DNA of 64,000 nt, from the NCBI RefSeq assembly GCF_014650055.1, contig NZ_BMUF01000001.1, positions 496,001-560,000 on the forward strand. The letters are read 5' to 3'. Source of the DNA: Streptomyces malachitofuscus. Lineage in GTDB: Bacteria; Actinomycetota; Actinomycetes; Streptomycetales; Streptomycetaceae. The notes under the pieces were generated by a model, which worked only from the letters and a program-made list of their open reading frames with translations, had not been told where the DNA came from and ran no database searches. A program made the translations under genes and the position numbers. Positions 55,174-63,048 of the stretch are shown here, in pieces; positions within the stretch are counted from its first letter, which is position 1; each line of letters opens with the position of its first letter.

Positions 55174-56283
55174 ATGACGGAGTCCATCACGGAGCCGAAG
55201 ACGGGGCGTACGACGGAGCGCACGACCAGGACCACGACGGAGCCGGAGCCGCGCCCCGGTGACGGGCACGAGGCGACGATACTGCTGGAGCGGGCGCGGG
55301 CCGCGGTCGACCCGGTGCTGCGGGCGGCCATCGGTTCGCTGCCCGACCCGATGCGCCGGATCGCGCTCTACCACTTCGGCTGGGAACACGCGGACGGCAC
55401 TCCGGCTCAGGGAGGCTCGGGCAAGGCGATCCGCCCCGCTCTGGTGCTCGCCGCGGCCTCGGCGACGGGCGGCCCCGCGGCCCGCGCGGTGGCCGTACGG
55501 GCGGCGGCGGCCGTGGAACTGGTCCACAACTTCACGCTGTTGCACGACGACGTGATGGACCGGGACACCACCCGCCGCCACCGGCCCACCGTCTGGACGG
55601 TCTTCGGGGACACCGACGCGATCCTCGCCGGGGACGCCCTCCAGGCACTCGCGCTGCGACTGCTCGCCGAGGATCCCCATCCGGCGGGCAGGGCGGCGGT
55701 GGCCCGGCTCGCGGACTGTGTGATCGAACTGTGCGCGGGCCAGCACGCGGACACGGCCATGGAGCGGAGCGCCCCCGGCGAGGTCACCCTCGCCGAGACG
55801 CTCGCCATGGCCGAGGCCAAGACCGGCGCGCTGCTCGGCTGCGCCTGCGCGATCGGGGCGCTGTACGCGGACGCCGGGGACGCGGAGGTGGCGGCGATGG
55901 ACGCGTTCGGCCGGGCGGCCGGGCTGGCCTTCCAGCTCATCGACGACGTGATCGGCATATGGGGCGACCCCCGCCGCACCGGCAAGCCCGCCGGCGCGGA
56001 TCTGGCCGCCCGCAAGAAGTCACTGCCGGTGGTCGCCGCGCTCACGTCCGGCACGCCGGCGGCCGCGGAACTCGCGGCGCTGTACGCCGTTCCGCACCGG
56101 AAGGAGACCCTGGAACACATCGCCCGGACCGTGGAGCGGGCGGGCGGCCGTGACTGGGCGCAGACCCAGGCGGCCGACCGGATGGCCCGGGCGATGCAGG
56201 AGGTGGCCCGCGCGGTGCCCGACCCGGAGGCGGCGGGCGGGCTGCTGGCGCTGGCCGAGTTCGTGACCCGGCGCAGCACCTGA
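55174..56283 (+). CDS. Polyprenyl diphosphate synthase, likely encapsulin cargo
   Basis: A 369-residue trans-prenyltransferase. The first aspartate-rich motif is DDVMD in TLLHDDVMDRD (~128), the second is LIDDVIGIWGD (~260). It joins isopentenyl diphosphate to an allylic substrate; the chain length cannot be read reliably. Residues 1-35 are a Thr/Arg/Pro/Glu-rich disordered segment before the enzyme, unlike ordinary synthases. Such N-terminal tails mark cargo of family 2 encapsulins. ATG 55174 follows AGGGGGAAG. It lies 133 bp after the shell gene on the same strand. Confidence 0.9.
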   Translation: MTESITEPKTGRTTERTTRTTTEPEPRPGDGHEATILLERARAAVDPVLRAAIGSLPDPMRRIALYHFGWEHADGTPAQGGSGKAIRPALVLAAASATGGPAARAVAVRAAAAVELVHNFTLLHDDVMDRDTTRRHRPTVWTVFGDTDAILAGDALQALALRLLAEDPHPAGRAAVARLADCVIELCAGQHADTAMERSAPGEVTLAETLAMAEAKTGALLGCACAIGALYADAGDAEVAAMDAFGRAAGLAFQLIDDVIGIWGDPRRTGKPAGADLAARKKSLPVVAALTSGTPAAAELAALYAVPHRKETLEHIARTVERAGGRDWAQTQAADRMARAMQEVARAVPDPEAAGGLLALAEFVTRRST

Positions 56284-56475
56284 CGGCCCGCCGGCCGTCC
56301 CCATGTCCCCCGGAACCACGTCGAGCCGCGCGGACCCTGACCCGCGCGGCACGTGTGGCTCCGGCCGGCGGGTCCCGCACTTCCCCACGATGTGCGGGGC
56401 CCGTCCTCCCCGGGACCGTCCCCCGATAGGGTCAACGCCCGTACGGACAGCGAAGGTTGGGATGAAGGGGCGGAC

Positions 56476-57132
56476 ATGGGAGTGGCGATCCGGACGGCTG
56501 GGGACGAAGACCGGGAGCTGATAGTCCGGCTTCTCGACCAGGCGTTCCAGAATGACCCGGTCAGTGGCTGGGTCTTCCCCGGTGAGGAGTACCGCCGCAC
56601 CACGCATCACCGGCTCATGGCGGCCTTCACCGATGTCGTCCTCGCCGACGGGCGGGTCGACATCACCGAGGACGGCTCGGCCTGCGCGCTGTGGATGTCC
56701 GTACCGGCGGACGACCCCGGTCACGAGGACCGGCACGCCGACGAGGAGCACGGCGACGACTTCGTGCGGATGCGCGAGGCCGTCGACCCGGACAACGAGC
56801 GCGTCGAGCTGATCGGGCGGCTCACGGCCGGTATCCACCCCTCGGGCCGGACCCATGAGTACCTGTGGATGATCGGGGTCGTTCCCGGCCGGCAGGGTGA
56901 AGGGCTCGGTACCGCGCTGATCGGTTCCGTCCTCGAGCGCTGCGACCGGGAGGGGCGGGCGGCGTATCTCGAGGCGAGCAGCGAGCGCAGCCGCCTGCTG
57001 TACGAACGTCTCGGCTTCGAGACGGCCGGTGAGCCCCTCGCCCTTCCGGACGGTCCATACATGTGGCCCATGTGGCGCGAACCCCGTGCCACGCCCGCCC
57101 CGACTCGGGATTCAGGACACCCCGCCCGATAA
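56476..57132 (+). CDS. GNAT-family N-acetyltransferase
   Basis: A 218-residue GNAT protein. The acetyl-CoA loop is in VPGRQGEGLGTALIGSV (~140), and EASSERSRLLYERLGFE (~167) gives the terminal strand and helix. The middle region is acidic (GHEDRHADEEHGDD). ATG 56476 follows a purine-rich GATGAAGGGG. It belongs with the acetyltransferases that modify small molecules; the substrate is unknown. It is separate from the encapsulin operon by 192 bp. Confidence 0.82.
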   Translation: MGVAIRTAGDEDRELIVRLLDQAFQNDPVSGWVFPGEEYRRTTHHRLMAAFTDVVLADGRVDITEDGSACALWMSVPADDPGHEDRHADEEHGDDFVRMREAVDPDNERVELIGRLTAGIHPSGRTHEYLWMIGVVPGRQGEGLGTALIGSVLERCDREGRAAYLEASSERSRLLYERLGFETAGEPLALPDGPYMWPMWREPRATPAPTRDSGHPAR

Positions 57133-57137
57133 AAGGC

Positions 57138-57176
57138 TTGCAACCACTACGTATGAAGTACTACAACTGGAGTTGT
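57138..57176 (+). promoter_or_regulatory. Promoter with palindromic operator before the RibD/DHFR-like gene
   Basis: TTGCAA (57138-57143) and TACAAC (57162-57167) are 18 bases apart. The perfect palindrome ACAACT-GG-AGTTGT (57163-57176) overlaps the -10 and probable start point. The stretch is AT-rich for this genome. The palindrome resembles sites bound by MarR/HxlR-type repressors; no such gene is adjacent. Confidence 0.55.
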
Positions 57177-57210
57177 TCACGACGAGTGCCGCCTACGGGA
57201 AGAGACCGCG

Positions 57211-57795
57211 TTGCGAAAGCTCACGTACTTCATCGCCTGCTCCATCGACGGCTTCATCGGTGACCCGGAGGGCGACGCGTCGGCCATGGTCTCCCTGGTC
57301 GACGAGGAGTTCTTCGCGTTCCTCAGGACGGAGTATCCGGAGACCCTGCCCACCCACGGCCGCCGCCCGCTCGGTCTGGACGATCTGCCGAACAAGCGGT
57401 TCGACACGATCATCCAGGGCCGGGCCAGCTACGACCTGGCCCTCAAGGAGGGAATCACCAGCCCCTACGCCCACCTGCGCGAATACGTCGCCTCCCGCAC
57501 GCTGGGGGAGTCACCCGACCCGAACGTCGAGATCATCGCGGACGACCTGCTCGGCCGGGTGCGCGCGCTGAAGGCGGAGGACAGCGCGTACGACATCTAT
57601 CTGTGCGGCGGTGCCAAGCTCGCCGGCGCGCTGGTCGACGAGATCGACGAAATGGTCATCAAGACGTACCCCATCGTGCAGGGGTCGGGCATGCCGATGT
57701 TCGAGGCCGGCTTCTCGATCACGGACTTCGCACTGGAGTCGGTGCGGACGTTCGGCAACGGCATCGTGGTGCGGACGTACAGCAGGAAGCGCTGA
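57211..57795 (+). CDS. Dihydrofolate reductase/RibD C-terminal-like protein
   Basis: A 194-residue protein of the RibD_C/DHFR-like fold. The N-terminus RKLTYFIACSIDGFIGDP is the first strand and loop, TIIQGRASYDLA (~70) the conserved GRxTY-like motif, and IYLCGGAKLAGALVDEIDEM (~130) the cofactor-binding glycine segment. Such proteins are often reductases of unknown substrate, not true DHFR. TTG 57211 is the likely start with GGGAAGAG before it. Controlled by the palindrome at 57163. Confidence 0.82.
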   Translation: MRKLTYFIACSIDGFIGDPEGDASAMVSLVDEEFFAFLRTEYPETLPTHGRRPLGLDDLPNKRFDTIIQGRASYDLALKEGITSPYAHLREYVASRTLGESPDPNVEIIADDLLGRVRALKAEDSAYDIYLCGGAKLAGALVDEIDEMVIKTYPIVQGSGMPMFEAGFSITDFALESVRTFGNGIVVRTYSRKR

Positions 57796-57821
57796 CCCGC
57801 CGCCGGGCCTACCCTGAAGGC

Positions 57822-58070
57822 ATGGGCAGCGAACAACCGGTCTGTCCCGCCTGCGGACAGCCAGTGGAGATGGTCGTCCGGCGCCACAAGACGCTGGGCG
57901 CGTGGGTTCCGGTATGGGTGCAGGGCCCATGCCGCAATCGGGAGTGCGAGAAGTGCCCGGACCATGAAGCGGACGCCGGCGCGGCGCCTCCCGAATCCCG
58001 GAGGACCGCCGCTCCGGAGCCCGTATCGGCACGGGGGAACACCGGAGGCGAGGCCCCCACGACGCGCTAG
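57822..58070 (+). CDS. Small zinc-ribbon-like hypothetical protein
   Basis: An 82-residue protein with CPACGQP (~8) and CRNRECEKCPDH (~37-48), a possible zinc ribbon; the tail is Ala/Pro/Arg-rich. ATG 57822 has only a weak ribosome site (GAAGG too close). The stop codon overlaps that of the opposite-strand gene in one CTAG. Coding status is probable from the Cys pattern and codon use; function unknown. Confidence 0.6.
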   Translation: MGSEQPVCPACGQPVEMVVRRHKTLGAWVPVWVQGPCRNRECEKCPDHEADAGAAPPESRRTAAPEPVSARGNTGGEAPTTR

Positions 58071-58801
58071 CGCGGCAGCCCGCCCGTCTCCGGGTCGCGG
58101 CCGGTGAGGCAGTAGACACCGCCCGTGGGGTCCCGCATCACCGTCCAGTGGCCGAACGCGGCCACGTACACGGCCCCGAGCCCCTCGTGCCGCTTCCTGG
58201 CCGCCTCGATGTCGGCGCAGGCCAGATCGGGGTGCGCGGAGACAGGGCTGCCCTCCGACACGCGCTGGAGCAGGATGCGCACCGGGAGCCCGGGCGGCGG
58301 CTTCACCACATGGAACTCGGGCAGCGAGCCGGCCGCGGAGTCCCAGTCGGCGAGAAGCCCGCTCCAGAAGGCGACTTCGGCCTCGTGGCGCGACGGCGGG
58401 ACGTCGAGGCAGACCTGGTCCAGCCGGCTGCCGTGCACGACGGGCGGCCGGACCGACTCCCCGTGCCACCGCACCGCACAGAACAACTGACCCGCGGGCG
58501 ACCGCAGTACGCGGAGCCCCTCGTCCTCGGTGACCGTCTCCGCGCCCAGCCGCAGCGCCGCCGCGGCGAACTCCGCGATGTCGTCCACACAGAAGTCGAG
58601 GTGCGCGCCGCCCTCCCCGGACCGGATGCGCTGCATGCCCACGCAGGCGTCGGCGCCCTCCGCCGTCAGGACCGCGAACTCCCCGTCGTCGCCCGTGGGT
58701 TCGGACAGCCGGGTCCCCGTGGCGGCCGTCCAGAAGTCACCGGCCCGGTCGGCCACCGCGGCCGGCCGGTCGATGAAGGCGTACGTCCAGCGGACGCTCA
58801 C
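58067..58801 (-). CDS. VOC-superfamily (glyoxalase/dioxygenase-like) protein
   Basis: A 244-residue protein with two VOC-like halves (~5-115 and ~120-240): AHLDFCVDDIAEFAAAALRLGA and DQVCLDVPPSRHEAEVAFWSGLLADW are typical, ending VMRDPTGGVYCLT. Metal residues are not clearly conserved in both halves, so catalytic activity is unsure. GTG 58801 overlaps the upstream VOC gene (GTGA). Confidence 0.78.
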   Translation of the reverse strand: MSVRWTYAFIDRPAAVADRAGDFWTAATGTRLSEPTGDDGEFAVLTAEGADACVGMQRIRSGEGGAHLDFCVDDIAEFAAAALRLGAETVTEDEGLRVLRSPAGQLFCAVRWHGESVRPPVVHGSRLDQVCLDVPPSRHEAEVAFWSGLLADWDSAAGSLPEFHVVKPPPGLPVRILLQRVSEGSPVSAHPDLACADIEAARKRHEGLGAVYVAAFGHWTVMRDPTGGVYCLTGRDPETGGLPR

Positions 58802-59226
58802 CGTGCCGGGCGTTCCATGAAGCGCAGCATGTTCCCCGCCGGGTCGCGGAACGCGCAGTCGCGCACCCCGTACGGCTGGTCCACCGGCTCCTGGAGCACG
58901 TCCCCGCCGGCGGCCAGCACTCGCTCGTAGAGGGCGTCGCAGTCGGTGGTGGTGAAGTTGACCCCGCGCAGCATGCCCTTGGCCAGCAGCTCCGCCATCG
59001 CCTGCTTGTCACCGGGGGAGGCGTCCGGGTTCGCCGCGGGCGGCTCCAGCACGATCTCCACGTCCGGCTGCTCCGGCGAGGCGACCGTCACCCACCGCAT
59101 CCCCTCGAACCCCACGTCGTTGCGGACCTCGAGCCCCAGGACGTCACAGTAGAAGGCCAGTGCCTTGTCGTGATCGTCGACGGCGATGAAGCACTGGGCG
59201 AGTTTCACGTCCGTTCCTGTGTTCAT
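58798..59226 (-). CDS. VOC-family protein (glyoxalase-like)
   Basis: A 142-residue single VOC domain of the PhnB/glyoxalase type. Segments QCFIAVDDHDKALAFYCDVLGLEV, GVNFTTTDCDALYERVLAAGGDVL and DCAFRDPAGNMLRFMERP are characteristic. ATG 59226 is the start, 9 bp after the AraC stop. The product is likely cytoplasmic; ligand unknown. Same operon as the second VOC gene and the AraC regulator. Confidence 0.84.
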   Translation of the reverse strand: MNTGTDVKLAQCFIAVDDHDKALAFYCDVLGLEVRNDVGFEGMRWVTVASPEQPDVEIVLEPPAANPDASPGDKQAMAELLAKGMLRGVNFTTTDCDALYERVLAAGGDVLQEPVDQPYGVRDCAFRDPAGNMLRFMERPAR

Positions 59227-59235
59227 ACGCCCACG

Positions 59236-59658
59236 CTAGAAGGTTTCGCTCGGATTGACCCGGGGGCGGCCCCGGACCGGGCGGGTGTACGTCCGCGCGA
59301 CACACGGCGGGATGACCGCGCTCTCGTCGTGCGACCGGGCCCGGTACGCGCTCGGTGTCTCCCCGACCAGCTCGGTGAAGCGCGAGCTGAACGAACCGAG
59401 CGAGGTGCAGCCGACCGCCAGACACACCTCGGTCACCGTGAGGTCGCCCCGCCGCAGCAGCGCCTTGGCCCGCTCGATGCGCCGGGTCATGAGATAGGCG
59501 TACGGCGTCTGCCCGTACGCCGCGCGGAAGCTGCGCTGGAAGTGCCCGGACGACATCAGCGCCGTCCGCGCGAGCTCCGTGATGTCGAGCGGCTCGGCGT
59601 ACTCCCGGTCCATCCGGTCCCGCGCCCGCCGCAGCCGCACCAGATCCTCCAGCTCCAT
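59236..59658 (-). CDS. Short AraC-family regulator
   Basis: A 140-residue protein that is almost only the AraC DNA-binding domain: residues ~20-110 contain LARTALMSSGHFQRSFRAAYGQTPYAYL and VCLAVGCTSLGSFSSRFTELVGETPSAYR. The ligand domain is absent, as in SoxS/MarA-type regulators. ATG 59658 was chosen (MELEDLV); the frame extends to 59697. It heads an operon with two VOC genes, which it may control. Confidence 0.85.
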   Translation of the reverse strand: MELEDLVRLRRARDRMDREYAEPLDITELARTALMSSGHFQRSFRAAYGQTPYAYLMTRRIERAKALLRRGDLTVTEVCLAVGCTSLGSFSSRFTELVGETPSAYRARSHDESAVIPPCVARTYTRPVRGRPRVNPSETF

Positions 59659-59802
59659 CCGCCCAGCATCCCACGCCCCGCGGCAGCCGTCCCGCACATG
59701 CCGAAGGGCCCCGGCCGCACAGGGACGGCACGGGACCCTTCGAGGTGTCCGCGAACCCGCGATGGTGCACCGATCGCCGGTCGTCGCACGGGTCGGGCCG
59801 GG

Positions 59803-60198
59803 TCAGGCCTTCTTGGTCTCCCAGAAGATCTTGTCGATCTGGGCGATGTAGTCCAGGGCCTTCTGGCCGGTGGCCGGGTCCGTGGAGGCCTTGGCGGCCG
59901 ACAGGGCCTTCAGGGTGTCGTTGACCAGCTGGTGCAGCTCCGGGTACTTCTCGAAGTGCGGGGGCTTGAAGTAGTCGCTCCACAGCACGGAGACGTGGTG
60001 CTTGGCCAGCTCGGCGCGCTGCTCCTTGATGACCGTGGCGCGGGCCTGGTAGTGCGGGTCGTCGTTGCCGGCCATCTTCTCCTGGACGGCCTTCACCGAC
60101 TCCGCCTCGATGCGGGCCTGGGCCGGGTCGTACACGCCGCAGGGCAGGTCGCAGTGGGCGCTGACCTTGACCTTGGGGGCAAACAGGCGGGAAAGCAT
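59803..60198 (-). CDS. sodN: Nickel superoxide dismutase
   Basis: A 131-residue precursor of NiSOD. A 14-residue leader is removed to expose the nickel hook HCDLPCG (His1, Cys2, Cys6 of the mature enzyme). The rest is a four-helix bundle (SVKAVQEKMAGND, HVSVLWSDYFKPPHFEKYPELH). The mature length (117) fits. ATG 60198 follows GGAAGGAAAC. In Streptomyces it is induced by nickel through Nur and an sRNA from sodF; these are not in the window. Divergent from its maturase sodX. Confidence 0.97.
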   Translation of the reverse strand: MLSRLFAPKVKVSAHCDLPCGVYDPAQARIEAESVKAVQEKMAGNDDPHYQARATVIKEQRAELAKHHVSVLWSDYFKPPHFEKYPELHQLVNDTLKALSAAKASTDPATGQKALDYIAQIDKIFWETKKA

Positions 60199-60345
60199 GG
60201 AGCGTTTCCTTCCTCGTGATCGTCTTCTCACACTGGACATTACTCCGTGGCGGACGGCTTTTCGCGGGTGCCCCCGCGGGCTTAGGACAAAAGTCCGGGG
60301 TCAGACTGAGACTGGTGGAGGAAAGAACCGGGGAGGTGCCGGGAG

Positions 60346-60780
60346 ATGCCGGAGCTGTCGCAGGACGCCGAGCGGGCGAGGGCGCCGCTGCCCTTCGGGG
60401 TGGCCGAGGTGACCGGGCCGTCCATGGTGCCCACGCTGCACCACGGGGACCGGCTCCTGGTGCACTACGGCGCCCGGGTCAAACGCGGTGACGTCATCGT
60501 GCTGCGGCATCCGTTCCAGCAGGACCTGCTGGTCGTCAAGCGGGCCGCCGAGCGGCGCGACGGCGGCTGGTGGGTGCTCGGGGACAACGCGTACGCGGGC
60601 GGGGACAGCACCGACTACGGGGTGGTGCCCGACGAACTGGTGCTCGGCCGGGTCCGCTTCCGTTACCGGCCGCGCAGTTCCGAGCGGCGGTCGCCGCTGG
60701 CGGTGGTGGCCTGGGTGTTGTCGTCGGCGCGGCCCGTGCTCTCCGGCCGGTCGGCCTCCAGGCGTTTGCGCGCGCGGTAG
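60346..60780 (+). CDS. sodX: NiSOD maturation signal-peptidase-like protease SodX
   Basis: A 144-residue S26-type protease. GPSMVPTLHHGDRLLVHYG (~24) holds the Ser and LLVVKRAAER (~61) the Lys of the family dyad; GDNAYAGGDSTDYG (~79) is the box E. No membrane anchor is seen, unlike LepB. It is encoded next to sodN and is thought to cleave its leader. Its last 118 bp overlap the opposite-strand CGNR gene. ATG 60346 follows GGGAG closely. Confidence 0.92.
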   Translation: MPELSQDAERARAPLPFGVAEVTGPSMVPTLHHGDRLLVHYGARVKRGDVIVLRHPFQQDLLVVKRAAERRDGGWWVLGDNAYAGGDSTDYGVVPDELVLGRVRFRYRPRSSERRSPLAVVAWVLSSARPVLSGRSASRRLRAR

Positions 60781-61313
60781 GCGGCCACATTGGCGCGGGT
60801 GGCGCAGCGGTCGGAGCAGTAGCGGCGGGAGCGGTTGGTCGAGGTGTCCAGGTAGGCGTTGCGGCAGGGTGCCGCCTGGCACAGGCCGAGTCGGTCCACG
60901 CCGTACTCCGTGAGGTGGAAGGCGAGGCCCATCGCGGCGATGGCGGCGTAGCCGGCGGTCGCGTTGGAGGGGTGGTCGGCCAGGTGCATGTGCCACAGCG
61001 GGCGGCCGTCGTCGTCGCGGAAGTCGTGGCCGGAGACCTGCGGGCTGACGGGGAACTCCAGCAGCAGCGAGTTCAGCAGGTCGACGGCGAGTGTCTCGTC
61101 GCCGCCGTCCGCGGCCTCGAACACCGAGCGGAGCCTGGCCCGGACCGAGCGGAAACGCGTCACATCGGCCTCGGTGGCGCGCCGGGCGGCCGACTGGTTC
61201 GCGCCGAACAGGTCGCGGACGGCCTCGACCGAGGTCAGCGTGTCCTTCCCCCGGGCCGGTTCCTCGGTGTTGACGAGGCGTACGGCGTAGTCCGAGTAAT
61301 AGGCCAGTTCCAC
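60663..61313 (-). CDS. CGNR zinc-finger domain protein
   Basis: A 216-residue protein. The N-terminal ~130 residues are an ABATE-like domain (YAVRLVNTEEP, LLLEFPVSPQ), followed by a CGNR zinc finger at ~145-175 with C...C...C...C (LCQAAPCRNAYLD, YCSDRCATRANVAAYR). Such proteins are probably stress-linked DNA-binding regulators. GTG 61313 is the likely start. The C-terminal ~35 residues are hydrophilic and lie within the sodX overlap. Confidence 0.86.
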   Translation of the reverse strand: MELAYYSDYAVRLVNTEEPARGKDTLTSVEAVRDLFGANQSAARRATEADVTRFRSVRARLRSVFEAADGGDETLAVDLLNSLLLEFPVSPQVSGHDFRDDDGRPLWHMHLADHPSNATAGYAAIAAMGLAFHLTEYGVDRLGLCQAAPCRNAYLDTSTNRSRRYCSDRCATRANVAAYRARKRLEADRPESTGRADDNTQATTASGDRRSELRGR

Positions 61314-61385
61314 TTGTAGTCCTTACGCAGGGGCTCTATGGTCGTGCATGCGGTCGGGTAACAGACGGTCGTGCTGCAAGGGTAT

Positions 61386-61396
61386 TACGTGACGTA
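61386..61396. promoter_or_regulatory. Short palindrome between the CGNR and methyltransferase genes
   Basis: TACGT-G-ACGTA, a perfect 5-1-5 repeat flanked by AT and TAC, in the 100-bp divergent gap. It overlaps a possible -10 (TATACG) of the methyltransferase gene and could be bound by the neighbouring CGNR regulator. Confidence 0.4.
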
Positions 61397-61413
61397 TACG
61401 AGGGAGGGGCTCC

Positions 61414-62184
61414 ATGACGGACGCGCACACCACCACGGTCGCCGCCGACTGGCACGCCTGGCAGGAGAGCTGGGACCGGCAGCAGGAGTGGTACACGCCC
61501 GCCCGCGAGGAGCGGTTCCGGATCATGCTGGACATGGTCGAGGCCCTCGTCGGCACCGCCCCGCGCGTGCTGGACCTCGCCTGCGGCACGGGCAGCATCA
61601 CCGCCCGACTGCTCGCCCGCTTCCCGGACGCGACCAGTACCGGCGTCGATCTCGACCCGGCGCTGCTCACGATCGCCGAGGGCACCTTCGCGGGCGACGA
61701 GCGGGTCTCGTTCGTCACCGCCGACCTCAAGGATCCCGCGTGGACGCGGGCACTGCCGCACGACTCCTACGACGCCGTCCTGACCGCGACGGCCCTGCAC
61801 TGGCTGCACCGGGAACCCCTCGCGGACCTCTACGGGCACATCGCGGGGCTGGTCCGCGACGGCGGTGTCTTCATGAACGCGGATCACATGATCGACGACA
61901 CGACGCCCCGGATCAACGCGGCGGAGCGGACCCAGCGGCACGCCCGCATGGATCAGGCCACATCGGACGGTGCCCTCGACTGGGCGCAGTGGTGGCAGCT
62001 CGCCGCGCAGGACCCGTTCCTCGCCGGACCGACGGCCCGCCGCTTCGAGATCTACGGCGACCACGCGGACGGCGACATGCCGTCGGCGGCGTGGCACGCG
62101 CGCGTGCTGCGCGAGAAGGGCTTCGGCGAGGCGCGGCCGGTGTGGTGCTCGCCGTCGGACACGCTGCTGCTGGCGCTGAAGTAG
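61414..62184 (+). CDS. SAM-dependent class I methyltransferase
   Basis: A 256-residue methyltransferase. Motif I is [16 protein letters not shown] (~52-67), motif [10 protein letters not shown] (~76), and [17 protein letters not shown] (~112-128) the post-core region. The C-terminal half is a lid with Trp/Gln-rich segments. ATG 61414 follows GAGGGAGGGG. Substrate unknown. It is divergent from the CGNR gene and followed by a strong bidirectional terminator. Confidence 0.88.
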   Translation: MTDAHTTTVAADWHAWQESWDRQQEWYTPAREERFRIMLDMVEALVGTAPRVLDLACGTGSITARLLARFPDATSTGVDLDPALLTIAEGTFAGDERVSFVTADLKDPAWTRALPHDSYDAVLTATALHWLHREPLADLYGHIAGLVRDGGVFMNADHMIDDTTPRINAAERTQRHARMDQATSDGALDWAQWWQLAAQDPFLAGPTARRFEIYGDHADGDMPSAAWHARVLREKGFGEARPVWCSPSDTLLLALK

Positions 62185-62192
62185 CACACGGG

Positions 62193-62229
62193 CGAAGGGG
62201 CGGTACGGAAGATCCGTACCGCCCCTTCG
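62193..62229. terminator. Bidirectional terminator between the methyltransferase and ABC transporter genes
   Basis: A perfect 17-bp stem with a 3-base loop, 8 bases after the methyltransferase stop and 18 bases from the ATPase stop on the other strand. Confidence 0.88.
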
Positions 62230-62247
62230 TCGTGCGCGGGACCGCGG

Positions 62248-63048
62248 TCAGAGAACCTTGGACAGGAACGACTTGGTGCGGTCGTGCTGGGGGTTGGTCA
62301 GCACCTCGCGCGGGTGGCCGGACTCGACGACCACGCCGTCGTCCATGAACACCAGCGAGTCGCCCACCTCCCGGGCGAAGCCCATCTCATGGGTGACGAC
62401 GATCATCGTCATGCCGTCCTCGGCGAGGTCGCGCATGACGTCGAGGACCTCGCCGACGAGCTCCGGGTCGAGCGCCGAGGTGGGCTCGTCGAAGAGCATC
62501 AGCTTGGGCTGCATCGCCAGCGCCCGCGCGATGGCGACGCGCTGCTGCTGACCGCCGGAGAGCTGGGCGGGGTAGTGGCCCCGGCGGTCGCCGAGACCGA
62601 CCCGGTCCAGCAGCCGCTCCGCACGCTCCCGGGCCACCGCCTTGGTCTCGCGCTTGACCTGAACCGGAGCCTCCATGACGTTCTCCAGCGCCGTCATGTG
62701 GGGGAAGAGGTTGAAGCGCTGGAACACCATGCCGATGTCCCGCCGCTGCGCCGCGACCTCCTTCTCCTTGAGCTCGTAGAGCTTGTCGCCCTTCTGCCGG
62801 TAGCCGACCAGTTCACCGTCGACGGACAGCCGGCCGGCGCTGATCTTCTCCAGGTGGTTGATGCACCGCAGGAACGTGGACTTGCCGGATCCGGACGGGC
62901 CGATCAGGCAGAACACCTCCCGCGCGTTCACCTCCAGGTCGATGCCCTTGAGGATGTGCGCGAGACCGAAGGACTTGTGCACGCCCTCCGCCTTGACCAT
63001 CGGCTGACCGCTCGGGACGCTCACGACGTCCTTGCCGATCTTGCTCAT
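62248..63048 (-). CDS. Polar amino-acid ABC transporter ATP-binding protein
   Basis: A 266-residue ATPase. Walker [10 protein letters not shown] (~51), Q-loop [13 protein letters not shown] (~107), signature [16 protein letters not shown] (~163), Walker [14 protein letters not shown] (~183) and H-loop VTHEM (~220) are all intact. The order and spacing are of the GlnQ/HisP group. The insertion [21 protein letters not shown] (~78-98) is longer than in GlnQ. ATG 63048 overlaps the permease stop (ATGA). Confidence 0.94.
   Translation of the reverse strand: MSKIGKDVVSVPSGQPMVKAEGVHKSFGLAHILKGIDLEVNAREVFCLIGPSGSGKSTFLRCINHLEKISAGRLSVDGELVGYRQKGDKLYELKEKEVAAQRRDIGMVFQRFNLFPHMTALENVMEAPVQVKRETKAVARERAERLLDRVGLGDRRGHYPAQLSGGQQQRVAIARALAMQPKLMLFDEPTSALDPELVGEVLDVMRDLAEDGMTMIVVTHEMGFAREVGDSLVFMDDGVVVESGHPREVLTNPQHDRTKSFLSKVL

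Noticed and set aside
53751..55331. Long minus-strand open frame opposite the encapsulin gene
   Set aside because: The encapsulin frame has a strong ribosome site and clear domains; the reverse frame has none.
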